Assembly (NCBI GenBank): GCA_002435785.1
Contig: DIUC01000014.1
Location: forward strand, 111,359 to 151,578
From: Saprospiraceae bacterium UBA6168
GTDB taxonomy: Bacteria > Bacteroidota > Bacteroidia > Chitinophagales > Saprospiraceae
Reading direction: 5' to 3'
Length of the DNA: 40,220 bases
This document shows positions 26,529 through 34,238 of this stretch, piece after piece. A program made the position numbers and the translations under genes. How positions within the stretch are numbered: the stretch's first letter is position 1; each line of letters begins with the position of its first letter. The notes under the pieces were generated by a model, which worked only from the letters and a program-made list of their open reading frames with translations, searched no databases and was not told the origin of the DNA.

Positions 26529-26855
26529 TTAGCAAGGTTTCATGAATGGGGCACCTGTGAAGGCATCGCCAATGAGCACCGTGGGGAGGCCCATCACGAT
26601 TGTCCCACCGTGCGCACATTGGTCGCCCATGCGGGCTGCGGGCTTACCGCCGATGAAGACGCTCATGCTGCCGAGTACGATGGTGTCGGGCGGACCAACG
26701 CATACGCACATATCGCCTAACGTGGCAGCAGGGAGATTACCAATGAGGACAGTAGGCACACAAGGGCCCATGATGGGACCGCCCCCATGGGGTTTAGGCC
26801 CATCAAACATGGGACAAACGTGCATATCAGTGATTCTTGCTGCGGGTTTACCCAT
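26529..26855 (-). CDS. PAAR spike-tip protein
   Basis: This encodes 108 residues, close to a minimal PAAR domain. The motif pattern is complete: GKPAARITDMHVCP at the start, PTVLIGNLPAATLGD in the middle, IVLGSMSVFIGGKPAARMGD, and a C-terminal histidine/cysteine segment (CAHGG). PAAR proteins cap VgrG with a metal-bound cone and carry toxins. The Rhs gene follows after 12 bases, so this PAAR probably brings the Rhs cocoon to the VgrG tip. Confidence 0.97.
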   Translation of the reverse strand: MGKPAARITDMHVCPMFDGPKPHGGGPIMGPCVPTVLIGNLPAATLGDMCVCVGPPDTIVLGSMSVFIGGKPAARMGDQCAHGGTIVMGLPTVLIGDAFTGAPFMKPC

Positions 26856-26974
26856 AGGGCTATTGATTTTAAGTAGAAATTGGAAATTAGGAAATTAAAA
26901 ATTGCGTTGATAATCAATCACTTACACAACTCTTTTGCTAAACCAATTCCTGTGGCGTACTTATTTATAGGCAA

Positions 26975-27083
26975 TCGCATTTAAAATTAATGGTTGGGTT
27001 GTGCGAGCTTTTAGCCATTTTTGAGAGGCGGGGTTCGATAACCCCGCCTCTCAAAAAAAACCAGCACTTAATTTTAAATGCGA
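26975..27083. repeat. Inverted repeat flanking a hairpin (MITE-like unit)
   Basis: TCGCATTTAAAATTAA at 26975-26990 and its exact complement at 27068-27083 bracket the strong hairpin at 27018-27057. Similarity extends a little outwards (TATTT and TAG near both ends). A third, diverged copy of one arm lies at about 37119-37147. This looks like a short palindromic element within the T6SS operon. Confidence 0.65.
27018..27057. terminator. Strong bidirectional intrinsic-terminator-like hairpin
   Basis: TTTTTGAGAGGCGGGGTT pairs perfectly with the AACCCCGCCTCTCAAAAA arm around a CGAT loop, an 18-bp stem with U-tracts on both strands. It lies between the tssE-like gene (ending 27101) and the PAAR gene (starting 26855), so it should reduce read-through from the sheath/tube genes into the PAAR-Rhs-effector and baseplate genes. 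Confidence 0.85.
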
Positions 27084-27100
27084 GCATCTACCAAATACTT

Positions 27101-27583
27101 TTAGGTTTTCCCCACCGGAATCACCAATGGGAAAGCATCCTGGGCATCCTCATCCACTTCACTGTCAGGGAAATAGAACTGGTCCCTTCGGCCCAAGCTC
27201 AACTGCCCATGAACTTCCACTTTCACTTTGACCATCGGGACGCTGTCCGTTGTTCTTGGGGCTTGAAGATCCACCACGACATCGGTCACCTGAAGCCTGG
27301 TTTCATAGCGGATGAGCATGTCTTTCAAGTTGCCTTGTATGGTCTCCCGCATTTCTTCCCGCCAGACCCTTTCCGACCTCCTTTGGGGTGGGGTGCGGGC
27401 GTGGTACTTGTTCATGAGACTGCCAAAAAGGGGGTCGAATCGGTAGCTCATGGACAAGGTCTTGATGATCAATCGGATGTTCTGGTGGATGGACTTCCTG
27501 ATTTCTATATGCTCCAACTGCTTCCCCTTCATGGTCTGGTTCAGCTTGAGCGGAATAGCGTAATAGAAGTCTTTGCGCAGCAT
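27101..27583 (-). CDS. tssE: TssE-like baseplate protein (gp25 family)
   Basis: This encodes 160 residues. The middle contains the gp25-type layout: RFDPLFGSLMNKYH, then an acidic helix (WREEMRETIQGNLKDMLIRYETRL) leading into paired strands (VTDVVVDL, VKVKVEVHGQ). The classic Glu-Pro-Arg motif of TssE is not obvious. Length, fold pattern and position after vgrG (2 bases between stop and ATG) support TssE, which starts sheath assembly on the baseplate. A generic Bacteroidota baseplate accessory is the alternative. Confidence 0.7.
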   Translation of the reverse strand: MLRKDFYYAIPLKLNQTMKGKQLEHIEIRKSIHQNIRLIIKTLSMSYRFDPLFGSLMNKYHARTPPQRRSERVWREEMRETIQGNLKDMLIRYETRLQVTDVVVDLQAPRTTDSVPMVKVKVEVHGQLSLGRRDQFYFPDSEVDEDAQDAFPLVIPVGKT

Positions 27584-27585
27584 GT

Positions 27586-29400
27586 TTAATTCAGTTTAAT
27601 GACCATTCCCTTTACATCCACCATGGCAGAGCCTTTTATATCAACTTGGGCGCTGGTAGTCTCCACTTTTGAGGTTCCATTTACTGTAACTTTATTGCTC
27701 TTAACCTCCACCAAGCTTTGTCCATTGATTTTGACCTCCTTCCCTGATTTCAACTCAATCAGTTCAGTTGCCTCTAGGATGATGGTCTTGCCCTTGATAT
27801 GAACCTTCCCATCACCGACATCAATCGTAATGACGCTATCGCCCTTCTTGTCCGTCGAAACCGTAATTGTCTTCCCTTCCTCCATCACGATGGAACTGTC
27901 CTCTTTCTTCTTCCCCGTCCGTATTTGCGTCTTCTCTCCGGCGGTTTCAAGGATGGACTTTGGCGCATGTATCTGTATCTCCTGCTCCTTATCGTCGAAC
28001 TTCCATTTGTTGCCACCCTTGGATTTGTAGCCCTTGAACTTGTTCTTAGGGTCAAACCATTCAGGCTTTTCCTTGCCATGGTACATGCCACTGAGCACGT
28101 AGGGGCGTTCGGGATGGTTGTTCTCAAAAGCCACCAGCACCTGATCGCCCACTTCGGGTATGATGTAGAAGCCTTTGTCCTTGCCCATATAGGGGGAGGC
28201 CACCCGTATCCAAGGGGTTTTCTCCGGGGTGCCTTCCTGCCATTCAAATTTGACCTTGACACGGCCCAGCGATTTTTCATCGTCCACTTTTTCCACCTTG
28301 GCCAATTGTATTTCGGCCACGGGGGCGGGCAGCGGCTGTAGGCTCGGTGGCATATCCATCTCCACGGGAATAGCTTCGAAGTGGTTCAGGTAGTTGCCGC
28401 CTTCGGTAATCACATGGGTGAGGCCAACCACAACATAGTTGCCATAGTCGTCGGCGGCGGAGTCCCGGATATTGATTTTGCCGCCCAGTTTCAGCTTGGT
28501 GTTGCGGGTGGTGCCTGTGGCTACCACCATCTCGCTGACGTGGGCTTGGGCCTTGCGCTTTATCAGGTGCTTGTATTCCTTTTCTCCAGTGGAGAAATTG
28601 ACGGGCAGAACGGGCGGCTTCCCCGTAAATATCTTTGACTCAGAAATTCCATAGACTGCACTTGCCAAGGAAGACATGCCAGGCTTCGGCGGCTTTTCCT
28701 TTTTGAAGGCTTTGTGGTCCCGGTAGTTGTAGCTTTGCACGTCGAACTTTGGTGGGACGGCCCGCACGGAGACGTCGAAATTGACTACATCATTGGTAGA
28801 GCAGTCCAATTTGACCGTCGAACCACCGGATGGTTTTCCAAAATACATATCCATTCCGTCATAAAAAAACCACTCGCCGTACCAGCCAGCCAGCCGATTT
28901 ACGAAGTCAAAATCGCTTTCCTTGTACTGAACAGTGTAGGGAATGGATCCCGTGAAATTCTTTGGGCTGACCTTGAGGCCACCGGGGAAGCTATAGGAGC
29001 CGAGTACTTCATTCACGATTTCTTGAAGTCCCTTGTCGGTGAACGAACGGGTATTTGGCCCTCCGTCGGGCATGATGGTAGGGCTGCGGCCCTGAATGAC
29101 CAAGCTGGCCCCCCCTGCCTGCCGCACCAAGGATACTGAGGTGATTGTTCCCTTGAACACTTCTTTTGGTGGGCTGCCATCAATGGAGGCGTCTTCCTTC
29201 AAACCAAGTCCAATGCTAATGGTCTGCCCAATCCATTCTTGGGATTTTGCGTTCAGGTCGGCATTTTTGACCTTCATCTGAACGTGTACGCTAAAATCAT
29301 GGTGGTCGCCAATCCGTTGATTGAGCTTGACTTGGGCCAGTATGTTCTCACTGACCCGCTTGCCGTTTATTTTTACACCAGTGCGTACGGTAGTTAACAT
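27586..29400 (-). CDS. vgrG: VgrG spike protein (TssI)
   Basis: This encodes 604 residues from the ATG at 29400 (MLTTVRTGVKING), which is preferred to an upstream codon at 29544 inside the lipase gene. The gp27-like part spans residues ~1-340 (NRLAGWYGEWFFYDG). A gp5-like OB segment follows (GRVKVKFEWQEG, PWIRVASPYMGKDKG, PEVGDQVLVAFENNHPERPYVLSG). The C-terminal β-helix is built from repeated valine/lysine strands (VEVKSNKVTVNGTSKVE). VgrG is the trimeric spike on the TssD tube. It ends in the plain helix with no toxin extension. Confidence 0.96.
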   Translation of the reverse strand: MLTTVRTGVKINGKRVSENILAQVKLNQRIGDHHDFSVHVQMKVKNADLNAKSQEWIGQTISIGLGLKEDASIDGSPPKEVFKGTITSVSLVRQAGGASLVIQGRSPTIMPDGGPNTRSFTDKGLQEIVNEVLGSYSFPGGLKVSPKNFTGSIPYTVQYKESDFDFVNRLAGWYGEWFFYDGMDMYFGKPSGGSTVKLDCSTNDVVNFDVSVRAVPPKFDVQSYNYRDHKAFKKEKPPKPGMSSLASAVYGISESKIFTGKPPVLPVNFSTGEKEYKHLIKRKAQAHVSEMVVATGTTRNTKLKLGGKINIRDSAADDYGNYVVVGLTHVITEGGNYLNHFEAIPVEMDMPPSLQPLPAPVAEIQLAKVEKVDDEKSLGRVKVKFEWQEGTPEKTPWIRVASPYMGKDKGFYIIPEVGDQVLVAFENNHPERPYVLSGMYHGKEKPEWFDPKNKFKGYKSKGGNKWKFDDKEQEIQIHAPKSILETAGEKTQIRTGKKKEDSSIVMEEGKTITVSTDKKGDSVITIDVGDGKVHIKGKTIILEATELIELKSGKEVKINGQSLVEVKSNKVTVNGTSKVETTSAQVDIKGSAMVDVKGMVIKLN

Positions 29401-29455
29401 TGGATAAGGTTTTGTTTTTTTTAGTTTTGAGGGGATAATGTTGGTAATGGCTTGT

Positions 29456-30358
29456 TTAGCGCTTTCTGATATGGCTATCGCTCTTATCGTACATGATAGA
29501 TTGCATTTCTGTGCCGTCGAAGGCAAGACCTGACCACATGGCACCAGACCTTATAAAAGAATCGGCCTTCATAGAATCTTGGATGCAGCTTTCTACTTCT
29601 TTCTTGTTTTTTTCCATTATTTCTTTTTCGAGTGCCCTTTGTTCTTCTGTTCTGTAATAAAGGACTGCTCCTCGACCATATACTATTTGTTTTTTTTCAT
29701 CCAGAGGCACAAAAATAGCACAAGACGCATCAGCCATAAGACCCGTTGGACTGAGCTCGTAGCCACCGTTGATACCCCCATGCGAGGTGTAAAATCTCAT
29801 TTCGACATATTCGCCCACTGACCTACTCTTTGTAGTTCCTGCGTTTTTCCATCCACCTCTCGAAGTAGGCTTTCTGATGGCATGATATACGGTTTTTACA
29901 TTTGCTATCTCTGATGCTTCAATAAAAAAAGACATATCCACAGCATCGTATAGTCCCATAAAAAGTGCTCTTTTTGGCAGCACCTTTGCAAGTTCAATCA
30001 CAATGGCTCCTCCTCTACTGTGCCCCACCAAAACAATCTCTATATCATAAGTATCGTACCTGCCGATTGCCTTTGGAGCCAGTTCAGCAATACTGCCAGC
30101 CAGTTGAGTTGGAGCGTTCTCAATATTACCCCGTTCTATATTGATGGAACGTACACTTTCATCAATAAATACGGCTGCATCCTTGAGCCTTTGCTTGGCG
30201 TCAAAACCAGTAAGCTGCCAATCAGGCCCGTGCATGTAAATTTTGAATCCACCGTGGGTATTGAACTGTTCGAAGAACTTCCGAGTGTAGCTGTTTCCCC
30301 CATTGTACCATTCATGGGAACCCGTGCCGTCAACCGCAACCAAGATGTATTTTGGCAT
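29456..30358 (-). CDS. Tle1-like α/β-hydrolase, candidate phospholipase effector
   Basis: This encodes 300 residues. The N-terminus VAVDGTG (8-13) resembles the DUF2235/Tle1 opening. The nucleophile elbow is GHSRGG with Ser114. An acid candidate lies in GLYDAVD (Asp138 or Asp141), and a histidine in TSHGGINGGY (His193) matches the Tle1 histidine followed by a Gly-rich turn. There is no signal peptide. It sits directly upstream of vgrG, typical for a VgrG-carried lipase effector. No immunity gene is identifiable next to it, which is unusual for a Tle. Confidence 0.83.
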   Translation of the reverse strand: MPKYILVAVDGTGSHEWYNGGNSYTRKFFEQFNTHGGFKIYMHGPDWQLTGFDAKQRLKDAAVFIDESVRSINIERGNIENAPTQLAGSIAELAPKAIGRYDTYDIEIVLVGHSRGGAIVIELAKVLPKRALFMGLYDAVDMSFFIEASEIANVKTVYHAIRKPTSRGGWKNAGTTKSRSVGEYVEMRFYTSHGGINGGYELSPTGLMADASCAIFVPLDEKKQIVYGRGAVLYYRTEEQRALEKEIMEKNKKEVESCIQDSMKADSFIRSGAMWSGLAFDGTEMQSIMYDKSDSHIRKR

Positions 30359-30423
30359 AGTAGCAGATTTTGGTATTAACCAATGAATGGAGTAAACAGG
30401 AGGGCGATGAAGTAAAAATGGTA

Positions 30424-30576
30424 ACGAAGCGAATTCCAGAATACTAATATCAAACTATGATGTCGTTGAGCCAAAGGCACTACAACATAGCCCCGACAGA
30501 TTGACATGGGTCAAATCCGCATGAGAAGGAATTACCATCATACCTTTGATAAATTGCAAAAAGAAATTCGCTTCGT
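30424..30576. repeat. Inverted repeat and hairpin in the tssD-lipase gap
   Basis: Within the 227-base gap between tssD and the lipase gene, ACGAAGCGAATT (30424-30435) is the exact complement of 30565-30576. Inside this pair lies an imperfect hairpin at 30455-30490 with an AAA loop. It could act as an attenuator or mRNA processing point reducing effector expression relative to the highly used tube protein, or it could be a remnant of a small element. Confidence 0.45.
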
Positions 30577-30585
30577 CAACCTTTT

Positions 30586-31008
30586 CTACGACTCGCTGTC
30601 CGGCCAGCGCATCTTGAACTCGGCACCGCTTACCTTGATTTTTTCAGCAGTGATGCGGAAAGTTTCAAGGGTGTTGTCGGTATCGCCCTGCGAGTTGAAG
30701 CGCTCTTCGTAACCGACCACATAGGAATTCTCGAATTCAATCTTCTTGAGTTCCTTGGTCTGTTCCGCATCCCGCCAGATGGTAAGCGAACCAGCCTTTG
30801 GCGTGTCCTGCTTGCCCATCCAGTTGATGATTTTACCAATCATCTCTTTTTCATCAGAGCGGATGGTAATGACAATTTGTCCATTGCGGACAACTTTTAC
30901 GGGTTGGCCCTTTTCAGGGTCTGTTGCCCGTGTAAAAGAATAGCCGAGGTCTAGAACTTGGGCTTTTGCACCTTCAAGTTCAAAGACACAGGTATGAGCT
31001 GCAGCCAT
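30586..31008 (-). CDS. tssD: T6SS tube protein TssD (Hcp)
   Basis: This encodes 140 residues with the β-barrel pattern of Bacteroidota TssD (Hcp-like): an N-terminal CVFELEGAKAQVLDLGYSF strand pair, RNGQIVITIRSDE, WMGKQDTPKAGSLTIW and ENSYVVGYEERFN. Hexamers stack into the inner tube. It follows tssC by 38 bases, giving the usual B-C-D order. It is the only Hcp gene in the window. Confidence 0.93.
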   Translation of the reverse strand: MAAAHTCVFELEGAKAQVLDLGYSFTRATDPEKGQPVKVVRNGQIVITIRSDEKEMIGKIINWMGKQDTPKAGSLTIWRDAEQTKELKKIEFENSYVVGYEERFNSQGDTDNTLETFRITAEKIKVSGAEFKMRWPDSES

Positions 31009-31046
31009 AAGAATGAATTTTAGGTTATTAAAAAAATTAATGATTA

Positions 31047-32462
31047 CTATTTGACTTCGTTCATCAGCTTGTCGGTTGCCGTTCTATCGGCAGCATTTAG
31101 CTTATAAACAAAGGTACGAACCGCCCACAGCGGCACGATGCTGATGTCAATATCAATACGGTCGGGCACCCGATGATTCCAATCAAAATGGGTTACCTTT
31201 CCACTGGTAATTATTTTCTGTTCGGCCAATTGGTCGAGGAAATCCTGCACGATGTCACGTACTTTGTTTGCCCTTTCACGGTCAAGCTGCTGGCCTGTTA
31301 CTTTTCCGAGGTAATGGCGTAGCACCCGGTTAACGTAGTCGAACGTGCGCACCACAGCATAACGCTTCAAGGCATATTCATGTCCGGTAAAGGCAGTGCA
31401 AGCTTCATAGACCATGTCTTTTTCATAAGCGTGCATGGTAGCATTCATGCCTTCGTCGGACAAGTCTGCCACGGTATCCTGTACGGTATGGAAGGCCAAG
31501 CCAGCCGAGCCGGACAGTGAGCCGTTCATCTCGCCCATGATGGGCTGCGATATCCTTTCGGAGTACATTTTGCCAGCAACGGCCATGCAGGGCGAACCGC
31601 GCAGGTCGCCTTCTTCTCTCAATTCTGTGTACTCCCCACGCAAGGTGATGTGATTGGCAAACAAAGCGAGGTGCGCATGGTGTTCTTCTGGACCGGTGAC
31701 CCCAAGCCAACGACGTGATTCACGCTCTTTCAGGGCCTCTTCGACGCTGTCGCAATCGGCGAAATCGGTAACGAAGTGGAGCCTGGACTTCAATGCCAGC
31801 TTTGTATATCGCTCGATGATGTCCTTGGGTCGCTTACTGCGCCAGAGGTAAGGCACTACCAACAGGGCATAAGCTTTCTTTTGGTCAACGGAGCGGGACT
31901 CGTCCGTCAGCCGCTTTTCTATTTCATTATAGACCAAATTGCTATCGGCATCCAATAGGACATCTGGATGCACCGACAAAAGCGTCAAATTCTTGACCTT
32001 GGTTGGCGCTGCATTGCGGAAAAAGTTTTCGAGGTCCCGGTAAGTGCGCTCCATGTCACGCGAGGCGTTGAGAATGGTACTTAGGTTGTCATTGATAAGC
32101 GCCTCGTTGCTGTCCAACTTTTCCTGAGCTTCTTTTCGGATGACTTTATGGGAATCCTTTTCTATGGCATCTCCTTTGCTCAAAATATTTAAGTACGCTT
32201 GGAGGCGGTTTCTGAGTTCAATTCTATTATCCAGCGAATCTTCGTCTTGGAGGAAACGGCGTTTTTTAGAAGCAGCCTTGGGGGAAAAGCGGTCCAGGTT
32301 GTCAGCAAGGGGCGTTATGAGTTCATCGAACCCATCATATTGACCTAACCTGTCGGCTATTTCCTCCGGGGATAATCTTGGCGGAGGCGGTGGTGCCGAA
32401 ACTACAACTGCCTTCTTTACTGGTGCCTCTTTCTGTTGGCTTTGTTTTTTTTGTTCTGCCAT
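31047..32462 (-). CDS. tssC: T6SS contractile sheath protein TssC
   Basis: This encodes 471 residues, the usual length of TssC. The N-terminal ~30 residues are a Lys/Pro-rich disordered tail. The central region has the family sequence of LTLLSVHPDVLLDADS, then LLVVPYLWRSKRPKDI. The later part includes FANHITLRGEY and the C-terminal sheath strands DIDISIVPLWAVRTFVYKL. TssC pairs with TssB in the sheath that contracts around the tube, and it is placed directly after tssB. Confidence 0.95.
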   Translation of the reverse strand: MAEQKKQSQQKEAPVKKAVVVSAPPPPPRLSPEEIADRLGQYDGFDELITPLADNLDRFSPKAASKKRRFLQDEDSLDNRIELRNRLQAYLNILSKGDAIEKDSHKVIRKEAQEKLDSNEALINDNLSTILNASRDMERTYRDLENFFRNAAPTKVKNLTLLSVHPDVLLDADSNLVYNEIEKRLTDESRSVDQKKAYALLVVPYLWRSKRPKDIIERYTKLALKSRLHFVTDFADCDSVEEALKERESRRWLGVTGPEEHHAHLALFANHITLRGEYTELREEGDLRGSPCMAVAGKMYSERISQPIMGEMNGSLSGSAGLAFHTVQDTVADLSDEGMNATMHAYEKDMVYEACTAFTGHEYALKRYAVVRTFDYVNRVLRHYLGKVTGQQLDRERANKVRDIVQDFLDQLAEQKIITSGKVTHFDWNHRVPDRIDIDISIVPLWAVRTFVYKLNAADRTATDKLMNEVK

Positions 32463-32580
32463 AATACAATAGCTTTTTTACGAGTTGTTATGCTCAGCCT
32501 TTTTTAGTTGCCTGAGCAAAAATTAAACAATTAGGGGTTCGAGGATGGCATAGCCACTGCACCCCCTCTATTTTTCTTGG

Positions 32581-33081
32581 CTAATTCTCATCATCGTGTT
32601 CACTTGGCATGGATTCGTCCAATTGTTCGATAATTTCCGCTATGACAGCCAAGATAGCGGAACGGGCATTCGCATCATCGAGTGCCTTCCTGAACTTTAC
32701 ATTTTTGTCTATCATATCCACCAAGCTTTCCGCCGCCTTGAACTCTGCATCCAAGCTGCGCAGCAGTGCGGAATTGCGTTTGATGGCATTTGGCGTGAAG
32801 GATTCTACACCGCCTTGGAAACGGATGGTGTCCTCTACTTCGGCCTTGTCGAGGTTGCCGGTTTTCAGCTTCACTTTGACCTTCGGGTCAGAATACTTCA
32901 TCACCGCCTCTGTTGAAGTAGATGACTCCATTGGGATTTCTTCTGGTTGCCGAAGGGCGTTCTCTCCCTTCAACGGTAGGGCTATATATGTCCTGTTAGT
33001 AGGGAGTAGGTCAAGGCCCGAATTGGTCTCCTGTGGGAGGTCTATCGGGCCGGGCATGTTGTAACGTACGGTTGCTGCCAT
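32581..33081 (-). CDS. tssB: T6SS contractile sheath protein TssB
   Basis: This encodes 166 residues. It shows the TssB layout: an N-terminal strand (TYIALPLKGENA), a conserved middle FTPNAIKRNSALLRSLDAEFKAAESLVDMIDKN and a C-terminal helix (VIAEIIEQL). TssB and TssC form the sheath heterodimers. The gap of 118 bases to tssC is longer than others in this operon. Confidence 0.93.
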   Translation of the reverse strand: MAATVRYNMPGPIDLPQETNSGLDLLPTNRTYIALPLKGENALRQPEEIPMESSTSTEAVMKYSDPKVKVKLKTGNLDKAEVEDTIRFQGGVESFTPNAIKRNSALLRSLDAEFKAAESLVDMIDKNVKFRKALDDANARSAILAVIAEIIEQLDESMPSEHDDEN

Positions 33082-33117
33082 TTGCTTTATATATTTAAAA
33101 ATTAAAATTCTTCTATA

Positions 33118-33483
33118 TCACTTGGATTCCTGTAGGCATCTATTGTATTTTTTGTCAAGCATGTCGTACTCCGCTTTCATCAATTTCAGTTCTGCGGTAA
33201 TCGCATCCTTCTCAGGGTCTCTACTTTTCATCAGGTTGCCCATTTTTTTCTTTTCCTCTATGAGGCTGTTTTCCTTTACCTTTAAATCTGCTGTGACACC
33301 CAACAATTTAGCTTCACAATCCTCCAATTTTTTTCGCAAGCTATTAGCATCCCCGGCACCTTTATCCTGAAATGCTTTGAATGATGCAAACATGATGAAT
33401 GCGTTAGCTGCGAGCACCAGTACACCAAATGCTATCAGTCGCCAGACGGCGGTTTCACGTTGATTTTTGTTCAATATTTCCAT
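33118..33483 (-). CDS. tssO: T6SS membrane-complex protein TssO
   Basis: This encodes 121 residues with one N-terminal membrane span (WRLIAFGVLVLAANAFIMF, ~14-32) and a long coiled-coil tail (~40-121: LRKKLEDCEAKLLGV, VKENSLIEEKKKMGNL, AELKLMKAEYDMLDKKYN). This single-span plus periplasmic coiled-coil form is that of TssO, a member of the T6SS-iii membrane complex with TssN, Q, P and R. It sits 36 bases upstream of tssB. Confidence 0.85.
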   Translation of the reverse strand: MEILNKNQRETAVWRLIAFGVLVLAANAFIMFASFKAFQDKGAGDANSLRKKLEDCEAKLLGVTADLKVKENSLIEEKKKMGNLMKSRDPEKDAITAELKLMKAEYDMLDKKYNRCLQESK

Positions 33484-33534
33484 AAAAAAGACAGGTTGGC
33501 AATTTCCAACTATTGTGGTCCAGCTATGACAAAA

Positions 33535-34107
33535 TTATCGGGTGCCGAGTGCACCGTTCACGATGCGGCGCTTGACTTCCAGAAACACGTTTCTAGCTAT
33601 TTGCTGCAATACAGGGTCTCCTGCGTAAGCGTATTCGTACATTTGAGCGAGTTTGAATGCCCTTTCCGTAAAGACTTTTCGCCAGTTGGGATTGTTGAGC
33701 GCCTCTTCTTTTGCCGATATTCTTCGCTGGTAATCACCGGAATAGTCGCTCCTAAACAGATCCTTGGCAGAGGACGTCCTAAACAAGCGGCTGAACGTGG
33801 AGTGTTCTTCTTTTCCGCGTATTAACACGCAGGGGAATTCATTATCAAAGGAAAGTGAAAGTGTAGCATTAAAGTCAAGGCTTTCCAAGTGGCTTCTTTC
33901 CACGATGGGCTGCCACTCCCATTCGGCAATGTTTTCATGCTTGCCATGCTTTCTCATGTCATTGAACATCCGTACTTTATAAGTACGACCATACACGTTT
34001 GTGGATATAAATCGCCAGCCTCCCTTAGAGTCCGGGATAGAGTAAATGGCACCCACCAAACCAAAATAATTTTTGAAACGAACGGAGTCGAGGTAGTGCG
34101 TAAACAT
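33535..34107 (-). CDS. Unknown T6SS-locus protein between clpV and tssO
   Basis: This encodes 190 residues with no signal peptide or membrane span. The N-terminal half is β-rich and aromatic (GWRFISTNVYGRTYKVRMF, EWEWQPIVERSHL, LSLSFDNEFPCVLIRGK). The C-terminal half is helical and basic (AKEEALNNPNWRKVFTERAFKLAQMYEYAY, ending in RRIVNGALG). I do not recognise the family. Its place between the ClpV ATPase and tssO, in the same operon, argues for a structural or accessory role in the T6SS. Confidence 0.8.
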   Translation of the reverse strand: MFTHYLDSVRFKNYFGLVGAIYSIPDSKGGWRFISTNVYGRTYKVRMFNDMRKHGKHENIAEWEWQPIVERSHLESLDFNATLSLSFDNEFPCVLIRGKEEHSTFSRLFRTSSAKDLFRSDYSGDYQRRISAKEEALNNPNWRKVFTERAFKLAQMYEYAYAGDPVLQQIARNVFLEVKRRIVNGALGTR

Positions 34108-34238
34108 AAGGTTGAATTTTAGGCATATCCAACAAGAACATGGTGCGACTACTTGGTAAGTACACGCAGTCCTGTTGATATTTTAAATGTTAAGTCAAGC
34201 AAAGTTAAAAATTAATTTTATTCTCAAAAGCTAATTTT

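Noticed and set aside
25455..26720. 421-codon plus-strand open frame opposite the Rhs gene
   Set aside because: It is the complement of GC-rich Rhs repeats and PAAR. Its product is low-complexity Val/Ala/Gly sequence and the minus-strand products match known families.
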